Shown: positions 1 to 6,610 of the stretch, one piece after another
Layout: each line of letters begins with the position of its first letter
How positions within the stretch are numbered: position 1 is the first letter of the stretch
From: an uncultured Eubacteriales bacterium
GTDB taxonomy: Bacteria; Bacillota; Clostridia; Oscillospirales; Acutalibacteraceae
NCBI GenBank assembly: GCA_934501135.1
Contig: CAKSUE010000035.1
Coordinates: 1-7,405, forward strand
Direction of reading: 5' to 3'
Length of the DNA stretch: 7,405 bases
The notes under the pieces: generated by a model
Database searches by the model: none
Told to the model about the DNA's origin: nothing
What the model saw: only the letters and a program-made list of their open reading frames with translations
Translations under genes and position numbers: made by a program

Positions 1-549
1 ATGTAACGGTGCTTTATTGTAAAATATATTCCCTATTATTGCAACTGATGGTTTAGCGTTGACAACTGTTCCTGTATCAATAATATCGCCTAACTTTGTT
101 TTCCTCTCGAAAACCATAAGAGCACCGGTTTTACTCTGTTTAAATCCTGCTGCTGCATCCGACACAACTTTAATTGCATCCTTTTGGGCTTTTATATATT
201 CTTCACTGTCTTTAGACGGAAAAGACCAATAATCCCCTAATTTGCTTCGTCCTATTTGCTCCAGTGCTCTCCTTAGTTCTGGCTGAAATACAACTATAAG
301 AGCAATTACGCCAAACTGAAAAACGCTGTCTAATATAGTACTAAGCATTTTCAAGTTAAACTGATAAGATAAAAAGTACCCGATCACTAATATAACAATA
401 CCTTTAACTAATTGCTCTGCTCTTGTTTCTCTAACTATTTTTATTAAGCTATATATTATAAATGCAACTACAGATACATCTAAAAGGTCAGCAATTCCAA
501 ATGTATTCATTAGACTAATAAATGACCTAAATAAACCCGAAATATCCAT
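1..549 (-). CDS. cdaA: Diadenylate cyclase CdaA (partial, N-terminal 183 residues)
   Basis: Membrane-bound diadenylate cyclase, which condenses two ATP into the second messenger c-di-AMP. The gene runs off the left edge, so 183 codons are visible. The N-terminus has three hydrophobic segments at about residues 17-38, 48-64 and 75-88, the usual CdaA membrane anchor. These are followed by the family signature FQPELRRALEQIGR (about 88-101). The DAC domain then begins, with GALMVFERKTKLGDIIDTG at about 142-160. The visible protein ends at APLH, exactly where the catalytic DGA motif should come next, so the active-site DGA and RHR motifs are outside the window. Start: ATG at 549 has AAGGA six bases upstream. 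An in-frame ATG at 564 would add five residues but lacks a good SD. It lies 83 bases after the desulfurase gene on the same strand. In many Firmicutes ybbR/cdaR and glmM follow cdaA, and those would lie beyond the left edge. Confidence 0.95.
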   Translation of the reverse strand, partial: MDISGLFRSFISLMNTFGIADLLDVSVVAFIIYSLIKIVRETRAEQLVKGIVILVIGYFLSYQFNLKMLSTILDSVFQFGVIALIVVFQPELRRALEQIGRSKLGDYWSFPSKDSEEYIKAQKDAIKVVSDAAAGFKQSKTGALMVFERKTKLGDIIDTGTVVNAKPSVAIIGNIFYNKAPLH

Positions 550-632
550 TATACTTCCTTCCATATTAACCATTTAAAATTTACTATATATTATAAGTTT
601 AACATATATTTACATATATGCAAGATTAATTC
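550..632 (-). other. Desulfurase-cdaA intergenic gap
   Basis: An 83-base, very AT-rich gap. There is no terminator-like hairpin with a U-run. A TATAAT on the minus strand (595-590) could be a -10 box, but no convincing -35 lies 16-18 bases upstream, so an internal cdaA promoter is possible but unproven. Read-through from the desulfurase gene is the simplest explanation. Confidence 0.4.
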
Positions 633-1784
633 TTAAATTATATACTTTTTTTCAAATCTCTTTATGGCCATAACAAAATAGTCTATATCTGAAACCTTTG
701 TAAAATATGATGGACAAACTCTAACCGCTCCAGTTTCTAATGTGTCGTAAAAATTATGAGCTAACGGTGCACAATGCATTCCTGCTCTTACCGCTATACC
801 TTCTTTATTTAAAAATTCTGCAACTGTTTCGCTATCTTTGCCCTTTATATTGAATGAAAGTAACGGAACACAATATTTTGGATCTGGTTTTTCTGTATAT
901 AGCTTTACACACTTTATTTTTGAAAGCTTATCATATAGCCTAAGAATCAAGCTAAATTCATGTTTAAATATATTTTCAACTTTAGTTTTAGAAACAAACT
1001 CAACCCCAGCTCTAAGTCCAGCTATACCTGGCATATTAGGGGTACCACTTTCAAATTTATCTGGCATAATTTCAGGCTGATATAACGACTGCGATCCGGT
1101 TCCTGTTCCACCTTCAATAATAGTATTAAGTTTTTCTGGATCTTTCACTATTAGTATTCCCACCCCCATTGGGCCCATTAATCCTTTGTGTCCTGCAGCA
1201 CAAAGAAAATCTATTTTATTTAACGTTAAATCTATTGGTACAACTCCAGCACTCTGCGCTGCATCTACCATTGTTGGTATGCCATATTGTCGACCCATAG
1301 CCGATATTCTTTCAACAGGAAACTTTATTCCCCAAACATTTGAAGCATGCATACATACAATTAATTTTGTTCTTTCATTTAAAGATTTTCTAAACGAATT
1401 AAGTGTTTTTTCATCGTCACCAGGGAAAACACTAGCTGTAGTAAAGCTTACACCTTGGTCGTTAAGTTTTTTTATAGGCCTCATTACTGCATTATGCTCT
1501 AAGCAAGACACCACCACATGATCTCCAGGCTTTAACATACCCTTTAAAACCATATTAATACATTGTGTGCAGTTAAGAGCAAATACAATGTTACCTTCAT
1601 CTTCAAAGTTAAACAATTCCGCTATAGCCTTTCTACATTTATAAATCTCTTCTGCAGATGCAATTGACATTTTATGTCCACTTCTTCCGGGATTAGCACC
1701 ATATATCCTCATTGCTCTCGATACTGCTGTACTTACCGATACCGGCTTAGGAAAGGATGTTGCAGCGTTATCTAGGTATATCAT
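633..1784 (-). CDS. Cysteine desulfurase-family PLP enzyme (aminotransferase class V)
   Basis: Fold-type I PLP enzyme of 383 residues, expected to take sulfur from cysteine (possibly selenium from selenocysteine) as an enzyme-bound persulfide and release alanine. Visible landmarks: YLDNAATSFPKP at the N-terminus; EHN with His97, which stacks on PLP; VDAAQSAG with Asp174 and Gln177, which bind the cofactor; the Schiff-base lysine Lys200 in AGHKGLMGPMG; and the persulfide cysteine Cys338 in RAGMHCAPLAH. The short loop around Cys338 resembles SufS/CsdA-type (class II) enzymes more than NifS/IscS. The best match from memory is the desulfurase family often found beside DUF3343 proteins, rather than SufS of a suf operon, since no sufBCD or sufU is near. 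The start codon overlaps the DUF3343 stop (ATGA, 1781-1784). GGGAGG lies seven bases upstream of the ATG, so the two genes are translationally coupled. Whether the substrate is cysteine or selenocysteine cannot be told from the sequence. Confidence 0.92.
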   Translation of the reverse strand: MIYLDNAATSFPKPVSVSTAVSRAMRIYGANPGRSGHKMSIASAEEIYKCRKAIAELFNFEDEGNIVFALNCTQCINMVLKGMLKPGDHVVVSCLEHNAVMRPIKKLNDQGVSFTTASVFPGDDEKTLNSFRKSLNERTKLIVCMHASNVWGIKFPVERISAMGRQYGIPTMVDAAQSAGVVPIDLTLNKIDFLCAAGHKGLMGPMGVGILIVKDPEKLNTIIEGGTGTGSQSLYQPEIMPDKFESGTPNMPGIAGLRAGVEFVSKTKVENIFKHEFSLILRLYDKLSKIKCVKLYTEKPDPKYCVPLLSFNIKGKDSETVAEFLNKEGIAVRAGMHCAPLAHNFYDTLETGAVRVCPSYFTKVSDIDYFVMAIKRFEKKYII

Positions 1785-2011
1785 AGGATAACCTCCCTAT
1801 CTGTTCTACCTAAAATTTTTATTCCACTCTTAAGCAAAATTTCCTCTGCCTTATCTGGATCATTTCTTACATATACACTATAATTGCAGCTTCCCACAAC
1901 ATCTCTTCTTGGTGTTCTTATAATTTCTGATGTTATCCCTCTTTTGCTTAATACATTTTTTGCTTTCATAGCCTGTGTGATCGAACCTATTATTATAAGA
2001 GGCTTGCCCAC
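1781..2011 (-). CDS. DUF3343 protein, putative sulfur/selenium carrier
   Basis: Small protein of 76 residues in the DUF3343 (putative Se/S carrier-like) family. It opens with a beta strand and helix typical of the family (IIIGSITQAMKAKNVL), has the conserved RTPR turn, and carries a single cysteine, Cys42, in GSCNYSVYV. This cysteine is the natural candidate to receive a persulfide or selenide from the desulfurase, whose gene overlaps its stop codon by four bases; that role is inference. Start choice: an in-frame GTG at 2020 would give three extra residues, but it is part of the SD GAGGTGAT. The GTG at 2011 lies eight bases after GAGG and gives the expected MGKPLIIIG start. A promoter lies just upstream (about 2038-2065), so this is probably the first gene of a DUF3343-desulfurase-cdaA unit. 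Confidence 0.85.
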   Translation of the reverse strand: MGKPLIIIGSITQAMKAKNVLSKRGITSEIIRTPRRDVVGSCNYSVYVRNDPDKAEEILLKSGIKILGRTDREVIL

Positions 2012-2015
2012 AAAA

Positions 2016-2023
2016 ATCACCTC
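2016..2023 (-). promoter_or_regulatory. SD site deciding the DUF3343 start
   Basis: The minus strand reads GAGGTGAT, a full match to the anti-SD end of 16S rRNA. The GTG inside it (2020) is therefore a decoy. The next in-frame GTG (2011) has the proper eight-base spacing from GAGG. Confidence 0.75.
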
Positions 2024-2037
2024 GTTATTCTTTTTAT

Positions 2038-2065
2038 ATCATACCGATTATCAAATTATTGTGAA
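2038..2065 (-). promoter_or_regulatory. Probable sigma-A promoter for the DUF3343-desulfurase unit
   Basis: On the minus strand there is TTCACA (2065-2060), a 16-base spacer, then TATGAT (2043-2038). Each box matches the vegetative consensus at five of six positions. Transcription would start near 2031, giving a leader of about 20 bases that carries the SD. It lies just downstream of the ispF terminator, which supports a separate transcription unit. Confidence 0.55.
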
Positions 2066-2090
2066 TTAAGTCCCATAAATATTATATGCT

Positions 2091-2122
2091 AAAAAAAAAA
2101 TAACGGTGACTGTATCACCGCT
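2091..2122 (-). terminator. Rho-independent terminator after ispF
   Basis: The minus strand forms the stem CGGTGA (2120-2115) with TCACCG (2109-2104) around a five-base loop. A G-U pair and an A-U pair extend the stem into the ispF stop codon. An uninterrupted run of ten U follows (2100-2091). The stem uses the last bases of the gene, so termination is immediate. This closes the kor-ispDF transcript. Confidence 0.9.
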
Positions 2123-2591
2123 ACTCATTAAGTAAACATACTGCATGTGCAGACATTCCTTCCAGCAATCCTGTAAATCCTAGCCCTTCTTCAGTTGTTG
2201 CCTTTATATTTATTCTATTAGGTTCTAGATTCATAGTCGAAGCTAGTTTTTCTATCATACTACTAATATATGTTTTTATCTTTGGTTTTTGTGCAACTAA
2301 GGTAACATCTATATTGGATATTTTAAATCCATTTTTCTCTATAATTGAGCAGACTTGCGATAACAGCTTCAAACTATCTGCATCCTTATATTTAGGATCT
2401 GTATCGGGAAAAATTCCTCCTATATCGCCTAATCCTGCTGCACCTAGTAATGAATCCATCACGGCATGAGTTAAAACATCTGCATCTGAATGCCCTAGGA
2501 GTCCTCTCTCATAATCTATTTTAACCCCACCTAATATAAGATCTCTACCTTCGACTAATCTATGAACATCATATCCATGACCAATCCTCAT
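2121..2591 (-). CDS. ispF: 2-C-methyl-D-erythritol 2,4-cyclodiphosphate synthase (IspF)
   Basis: MEP-pathway enzyme that cyclises 4-diphosphocytidyl-2-C-methyl-D-erythritol 2-phosphate to MEcPP with loss of CMP; a cytosolic homotrimer. The 156-residue length is normal. The metal ligands Asp8 and His10 (GYDVHRL) and His42 (LTHAV) are present, as are the substrate loop HSDAD (34-38), FPDTD (61-65) and the nucleotide-binding [11 protein letters not shown] (131-141). The start ATG overlaps the ispD stop by four bases (2588-2591). GAGG lies nine bases upstream inside ispD, so the two are coupled. The stop codon is built into the terminator stem. All catalytic residues are intact. Confidence 0.98.
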   Translation of the reverse strand: MRIGHGYDVHRLVEGRDLILGGVKIDYERGLLGHSDADVLTHAVMDSLLGAAGLGDIGGIFPDTDPKYKDADSLKLLSQVCSIIEKNGFKISNIDVTLVAQKPKIKTYISSMIEKLASTMNLEPNRINIKATTEEGLGFTGLLEGMSAHAVCLLNE

Positions 2592-3283
2592 TTATTAACA
2601 CCTCTATTTTTTAGTATTGTCCTTGTGTATTCTATATCATCTACTGTTGTAAGCTTTATATTTGTGTAATCACCTTTTAAGATATGTACTTTACCGCCAT
2701 TGTTTTCAACAAGCTGGCAATCATCTGTGTAGTTCTGTTGTAGTTTTTCTGAAATTTTCAATGCATCCATATATATTTTCTTTTCAAATACCTGAGGCGT
2801 TTGAACGGCCCATAAGACTGATCGATCTGGTGTTGATTCAACAAATCCATCCTTACCGACAACTTTTATAGTATCTTTAACAGGAACACCCATCGCGGCA
2901 CATTTAAATTCAAATGCTTTTTCTACTACATTTGAAATTGCATCTGGCGTAATAAGAATTCTGGCACCATCATGTATGCAAAAATGTGTTGCTAACTTAC
3001 TTGTTTTCTCTATTCCCAATACAACAGACTCTTGCCTACTATTTCCGCCTTGTGTAACAATAGAAACCTTTTTTATATTATTTTCAACAATAATATTTGT
3101 CATATTTTCTATATGTTCTTTTTTACAAACGACCACTATTTCGTCGATAACATTAGACATTTCAAACGCTTCAAGAGCATATATAACAGCTGGTTTTCCA
3201 CATATATCAATAAATTGCTTATTAACTCCCATGCGTGTAGAGTTCCCTGCAGATACAATTACTGCACTTACAAATTTACTCAT
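2588..3283 (-). CDS. ispD: 2-C-methyl-D-erythritol 4-phosphate cytidylyltransferase (IspD)
   Basis: Third step of the MEP isoprenoid pathway: CTP plus MEP gives CDP-ME and pyrophosphate. The protein has 231 residues, the normal length. It carries the nucleotidyltransferase loop [14 protein letters not shown] (11-24) with the catalytic Arg17 and Lys22, the CTP/metal site HDGAR (104-108), VKDTIK (135-140), QTPQ (161-164), TDD (186-188), and Lys210 in NIKLTT, equivalent to the substrate-binding lysine of the E. coli enzyme. The ATG start is fixed by an in-frame TAA two codons upstream. The SD-like GGGAAGGA sits about 13 bases from the start, which is long, so initiation may be modest or rely on coupling with korC 29 bases upstream. 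No terminator or clear promoter separates it from korC. Confidence 0.97.
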   Translation of the reverse strand: MSKFVSAVIVSAGNSTRMGVNKQFIDICGKPAVIYALEAFEMSNVIDEIVVVCKKEHIENMTNIIVENNIKKVSIVTQGGNSRQESVVLGIEKTSKLATHFCIHDGARILITPDAISNVVEKAFEFKCAAMGVPVKDTIKVVGKDGFVESTPDRSVLWAVQTPQVFEKKIYMDALKISEKLQQNYTDDCQLVENNGGKVHILKGDYTNIKLTTVDDIEYTRTILKNRGVNK

Positions 3284-3312
3284 TTTTTAATATTTATCCT
3301 TCCCTTTACTTT

Positions 3313-3855
3313 CTATAATGTATATTTAATTCCTAATGAAATTGCAGCTTTGTTTTGTTCAAGCAATTCGCTCTTTTTCTTTGGTACACACCTCTCAAGT
3401 CCTTTATAGAGTGATTCTTCCCGGCAAAAAGCTGTTTCCTTAAACATTTTTCCCAACATTATCATATTTGCCAACCCTTTTATATTATTTTCCTCTGCCA
3501 ATTTTGTTGCAGGTATATAAAAAGTAGTAATGTCCGATCTTTCAACTTTTTTGTTTATAAGGAAGCTATCGATTACAACTGTTCCCTCACTTTGGACTGC
3601 CCCAACAAACTTTTCGAAAGATGGCAAGTTCATTGCTATAAACACATTTGGAGAAACCACTAAAGGAGATCCTATTGGTTCATCTGATATACAAATACTA
3701 CAATTTGCTGTACCGCCCCTCATTTCCGGCCCATAAGATGGTAGCCACGAAAGTTCTTTGTTTTCTAAAAGAGCAGCATAAGCTATAACTTTTCCTGCAA
3801 ATAATATTCCCTGTCCTCCAAATCCAGCCATAAGTACATTATAGTCTTTACTCAT
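3313..3855 (-). CDS. korC: 2-oxoacid:ferredoxin oxidoreductase, gamma subunit
   Basis: The 180-residue gamma subunit of a four-subunit 2-oxoacid:ferredoxin oxidoreductase (KorC/VorA-like). Family motifs: AGFGGQGILFAGK (10-22), WLPSYGPEMRGGTANCSI (37-54), and the conserved SP.VFIAMNLPSFEKF stretch (about 68-83). In this family the gamma domain helps close the dimer and contributes to the CoA site. It starts four bases after the korB stop. The SD AAGGAGG lies within the last codons of korB at a long spacing of 12 bases, and no better in-frame start exists. The protein is complete, with no fusion to the ferredoxin domain, unlike the gamma-delta fusions known in some pyruvate oxidoreductases. Confidence 0.93.
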   Translation of the reverse strand: MSKDYNVLMAGFGGQGILFAGKVIAYAALLENKELSWLPSYGPEMRGGTANCSICISDEPIGSPLVVSPNVFIAMNLPSFEKFVGAVQSEGTVVIDSFLINKKVERSDITTFYIPATKLAEENNIKGLANMIMLGKMFKETAFCREESLYKGLERCVPKKKSELLEQNKAAISLGIKYTL

Positions 3856-3859
3856 ACGT

Positions 3860-4609
3860 CTATATTTCCTCCTTTTTAGTATCTTTATATATACCTAAAG
3901 GATAGTACTTGAGCATATTTTCTCTTAACCAAGTTAAAGAATCTACTGGACTCATACCCCAATTAGTTGGGCATGATGATATTACTTCTATAATTGAAAA
4001 TCCATTTTTATCTATTTGATTTTTAAATGCTTTCTTTATCGCCTTTTTAGATATATTAACATTTTTTACACAATCCACACTAACTCTTTGAGCTAAAGCA
4101 ACACCATCTAATGTAGAGAGAAGCTCGCAAACTCTAATTGGATACCCTGCAGAGTTAACATCTCTGCCATATGGAGTTGTTTGAGTAATTTGTCTGGGAA
4201 GAGAAGTTGGAGCCATTTGACCGCCAGTCATCCCATAAATAGCATTATTAATAAATATAACGGTTAAGTTTTCACCCCTGGTTGCCGCGTGGACTATTTC
4301 TGCGGTACCTATTGCCGCTAGATCTCCATCTCCTTGATATGTAAAAACTACATTTTCTGGCAATGCACGTTTAACTCCCGTTGCAACTGCAGGCGCTCTA
4401 CCATGTGGCGCCTGAATCATATCGCAATTAAAGTAATCATAATTCATTACCGCACACCCTACAGGAGCTATACCGATAGTCTGCCCTTCAATGTCAAACT
4501 CATCTATAACTTCTGCTATAAGTCTATGCACTATACCATGGCTACAACCAGGACAATAATGCATATTCACATCAGACATAGACTTCGGTTTTTGAAATAT
4601 GATTTCCAT
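3860..4609 (-). CDS. korB: 2-oxoacid:ferredoxin oxidoreductase, beta subunit (TPP-binding)
   Basis: The 249-residue catalytic beta subunit, which holds thiamine pyrophosphate and the [4Fe-4S] cluster nearest the active site. The TPP/Mg motif is GDGDLAAIG (93-101) followed by NNAIYGMTGGQMAPTS (121-136). Four cysteines match the positions of the cluster ligands in archaeal oxoacid oxidoreductases: Cys19 and Cys22 (CPGCSHG), Cys52 (PVGCAV) and Cys213 (SSCPTNWG). The assignment of Cys213 is by motif comparison. The HGRAPAVATG helix (69-78) is also typical. The start ATG overlaps the stop of the alpha gene by one base (TAATG-type junction). GGAGG lies nine bases upstream in the end of korA, so alpha and beta are coupled, fitting a 1:1 complex. 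Confidence 0.95.
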   Translation of the reverse strand: MEIIFQKPKSMSDVNMHYCPGCSHGIVHRLIAEVIDEFDIEGQTIGIAPVGCAVMNYDYFNCDMIQAPHGRAPAVATGVKRALPENVVFTYQGDGDLAAIGTAEIVHAATRGENLTVIFINNAIYGMTGGQMAPTSLPRQITQTTPYGRDVNSAGYPIRVCELLSTLDGVALAQRVSVDCVKNVNISKKAIKKAFKNQIDKNGFSIIEVISSCPTNWGMSPVDSLTWLRENMLKYYPLGIYKDTKKEEI

Positions 4610-5676
4610 TATTCATTACCTCCGGATGCAAGCTTCTTTATCTCATGTAAAACCTCGTTAGGAGTTGGTATTATTCCTCCCGTACGCCCATAAAAGTGGA
4701 CAGTTCTTGAACCATTAACTGCAAGTCTTACATCATCTACCATTTGTCCCATGCTCATCTCGACGCAAAGAAATTTATTAGTTTGTTCTACATATTTCTG
4801 TATAAACTTATCCGGAAATGGCCATAGTGTTATCAGACGTATTAGTCCTGCCTTTATGCCCTGTTTTCTTGCCATGTTAACAGCACTTCTGGAAATCCTT
4901 GAAGATGCCCCATATGATATTAAAATAATATCAGCATCATTCACTAAATATTCTTCTGCCATTTGCTCATTTATTTTTACCATTTCATAGCGATTATATC
5001 TCTCGACAACCAATTTTTCAAGCTCCTGTGGAGTAAGATATAATGAGTTTATAATATTATGTTTTCTTTTATTTTTATGACCATTTGCTGCCCAAGGTTT
5101 TTGCGGTAAAGTTAAGTCGTTATTTTCTTTTATTTCAACCGGTTCCATCATTTGTCCTAACATCCCATCTGCCAAGATCATAGCTGGCATACGGTATTTA
5201 TCTGCATTATAGAATGCTTTTGATACCAAATCAATCATCTCCTGAACAGTTGATGGAGCAAAAACTAAAATCTGAAAGTCACCATGACCTGTAGCTTTAG
5301 TTGCCTGCCAATAGTCTGCCTGGGAAGGTTGAATACCTCCAAGTCCGGGACCTCCCCTTTGTACATTTATAATAAGCGCTGGTAAGTCTGCCGCAGCCAT
5401 ATATGATATAGCCTCCGATTTAAGACTTATTCCCGGGGATGATGATGACGTCATAGCTCGAACTCCTGCGGCGGCAGCACCTAACACCATATTTGCTGCT
5501 GCGATCTCGGATTCTGCTTGTAAATATGTACCTCCAATTTTAGGCATTCTTTTTGCCATATAAGCTGCAAGTTCCGTTTGAGGAGTTATAGGATATCCAA
5601 AAAAGTGCTTGCATCCAACCATTATTGCTGCTTCTGCTAAGGCTTCGTTGCCCTTCATTAAAACACGTTCTGCCAC
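4609..5676 (-). CDS. korA: 2-oxoacid:ferredoxin oxidoreductase, alpha subunit (KorA/VorB type)
   Basis: Alpha subunit of 355 residues, combining the pyrimidine-binding domain that activates TPP with the transketolase C-terminal-like domain. Visible: FFGYPITPQTE (about 26-36), AESEIAAA (about 54-61) with the glutamate expected to contact TPP, TSSSSPGISLKSE (about 76-88), and RGGPGLGG (about 107-114). These are standard for the KorA/VorB branch. The reaction is 2-oxoacid + CoA + 2 oxidised ferredoxin giving acyl-CoA + CO2 + 2 reduced ferredoxin. Many clostridial homologues are labelled VorB (3-methyl-2-oxobutanoate), but the sequence does not by itself separate 2-oxoglutarate from branched-chain substrates. 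Start: GTG at 5685 directly abuts the ferredoxin stop and is inside the SD AGGTGA. GTG at 5676, eight bases after AGG, gives the familiar MAERVLMKGNEAL and is preferred. Confidence 0.94.
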   Translation of the reverse strand: MAERVLMKGNEALAEAAIMVGCKHFFGYPITPQTELAAYMAKRMPKIGGTYLQAESEIAAANMVLGAAAAGVRAMTSSSSPGISLKSEAISYMAAADLPALIINVQRGGPGLGGIQPSQADYWQATKATGHGDFQILVFAPSTVQEMIDLVSKAFYNADKYRMPAMILADGMLGQMMEPVEIKENNDLTLPQKPWAANGHKNKRKHNIINSLYLTPQELEKLVVERYNRYEMVKINEQMAEEYLVNDADIILISYGASSRISRSAVNMARKQGIKAGLIRLITLWPFPDKFIQKYVEQTNKFLCVEMSMGQMVDDVRLAVNGSRTVHFYGRTGGIIPTPNEVLHEIKKLASGGNE

Positions 5677-5681
5677 AAAGT

Positions 5682-5687
5682 TCACCT
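5682..5687 (-). promoter_or_regulatory. SD site deciding the korA start
   Basis: The minus strand reads AGGTGA across the ferredoxin stop codon (TAG, 5688-5686). Its own GTG (5685) is too close to serve as the start. GTG at 5676 has an eight-base spacing and gives the family-typical N-terminus. Confidence 0.7.
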
Positions 5688-5892
5688 ACCTTTCCACTAT
5701 AATAGCAACGTCCGGACACATTGTGGCACATGCTGCACAACCTATGCATTTTGTATCATCAATAAGTTCTGCCGGATGATATCCTTTTTTGTTTATTTGA
5801 GTTTGTGAAAGTTTAATTATCCTTTTAGGGCAAAACTCCACACACAATCCACAACCTTTACATTTATCTTCTAGTACTGTTATTCTCCCCAT
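5686..5892 (-). CDS. korD: 2[4Fe-4S] ferredoxin, delta subunit of the oxidoreductase
   Basis: Ferredoxin-like protein of 68 residues with two complete four-cysteine motifs: Cys11, Cys14, Cys17 and Cys21 (CKGCGLCVEFCP), and Cys49, Cys52, Cys55 and Cys59 (CIGCAACATMCP). The two proline-terminated motifs, separated by a short linker containing GYHPAEL, are typical of the delta subunit that passes electrons from the TPP/beta site to free ferredoxin. It is first in the korDABC order, and its stop codon sits within the SD of korA. Its own SD is a strong AGGGGG seven bases before the ATG. It follows the ATPase gene by 34 bases with no visible terminator. Confidence 0.94.
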   Translation of the reverse strand: MGRITVLEDKCKGCGLCVEFCPKRIIKLSQTQINKKGYHPAELIDDTKCIGCAACATMCPDVAIIVER

Positions 5893-5926
5893 TTATATTC
5901 CCCCTAGAATATTAAAAACAAATATA

Positions 5927-6607
5927 TTAAAACCACGGAGGTTTTACATACATATAGCTTTTAAATATATTATCGAATTTGCCCTTCAGTTGATCTGAAA
6001 TATCAGCTGAGGCTATTGTCATTGCAATTGGTAAATTCACTTCTTTAGACACAGCGTCTGCATACTCACCTGATTTCACAATATCATCAGCAGTTGTTGT
6101 GTTTTGTAGATGTGAATTATTAATTATAGCTGTAACATTAAGCCCAGAAGTTGATTCAATCTCCTTTAGTATTTTAGCTGCGCCTTTAGGCGTTGAAGTT
6201 TCCTTCCTATATTTATTTATTATATATAGCATATCATAATCATTTGTATCTTCTATCTCTTTAGAAAACCTTGAAAGCAATTTAGCTCCTACATCATCAC
6301 CGCCAACATCGAATATTACATATCCATTCTGATTTGAAAATACAGAATAAACTTTCGGTGAAATGGCAGGTAAATCCAAATTAGAATTTGCATATATAGG
6401 AGATATCAATTTTATATTTTTCTCACTTAATAAATCTATGTAATCAGATGACCTAAAATACGGGTTAACAATATCAAAGTCTACTAAAGTAACATTTTCA
6501 CTCTTGTTTGCTAAATACATAGCCAGATTTATTGAAAAATTTGTTTTACCACAACCATAATGTCCACATACAACTATAAATCTTTTTAAATTTAGCAGTT
6601 CTATCAC
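5927..6607 (-). CDS. P-loop ATPase of the ParA/MinD-like class heading the kor operon
   Basis: Protein of about 226 residues. Numbered from GTG 6607, it has a Walker A motif GHYGCGKTN (15-23), LVDFDIVNPYFRS (41-53) with two aspartates where SIMIBI-class NTPases place their switch residues, and a Walker B-like VIFDVGGDD (97-105). The lysine that ParA/MinD proteins usually have at the start of a deviant Walker A motif is replaced here by histidine (GHYGCGK instead of GKGGxGK). No CXXC metal motif of the Mrp/NUBPL type, membrane segment or signal peptide is visible. Molecular function is unknown. Its place directly before the ferredoxin and kor genes suggests a role with that enzyme, for example cofactor or cluster handling, but this is inference. 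GTG 6607 is the first usable conventional start but lies inside the only SD; CTG at 6598 would be correctly spaced. Confidence 0.85.
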   Translation of the reverse strand: MIELLNLKRFIVVCGHYGCGKTNFSINLAMYLANKSENVTLVDFDIVNPYFRSSDYIDLLSEKNIKLISPIYANSNLDLPAISPKVYSVFSNQNGYVIFDVGGDDVGAKLLSRFSKEIEDTNDYDMLYIINKYRKETSTPKGAAKILKEIESTSGLNVTAIINNSHLQNTTTADDIVKSGEYADAVSKEVNLPIAMTIASADISDQLKGKFDNIFKSYMYVKPPWF

Positions 6608-6610
6608 CTC
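6603..6610 (-). promoter_or_regulatory. SD site overlapping the ATPase start
   Basis: The minus strand reads GAGGTGAT, and the annotated GTG (6607) is part of it. No SD is possible further upstream because the predicted transcription start is only about 15 bases away. The codon eight bases after GAGG is CTG (6598-6596), in frame, matching the spacing used by the DUF3343 and korA genes. Confidence 0.6.

Noticed and set aside
603..620. Inverted repeat CATATAT/ATATATG after the desulfurase gene
   Set aside because: It is all A/T apart from its end pair, is not followed by a U-run on the minus strand, and is likely to occur by chance in such DNA.
838..1521. Plus-strand frames opposite the desulfurase gene
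   Set aside because: They are antisense to a complete, motif-rich enzyme and have low-complexity, implausible protein sequences.
2976..3409. Two overlapping plus-strand frames opposite ispD and korC
   Set aside because: They are shadows of conserved minus-strand genes, with no SD and no family features.
5445..5454. Ten-base palindrome ATGACGTCAT inside korA
   Set aside because: It arises from the Met-Thr-Ser codons of the conserved TSSSSPG motif and lies within coding sequence, so an operator role is not supported.
5540..5749. A 69-codon minus-strand frame across the korD-korA junction
   Set aside because: It overlaps two well-supported genes in another frame, and its Cys-rich look comes from the ferredoxin and glycine codons.
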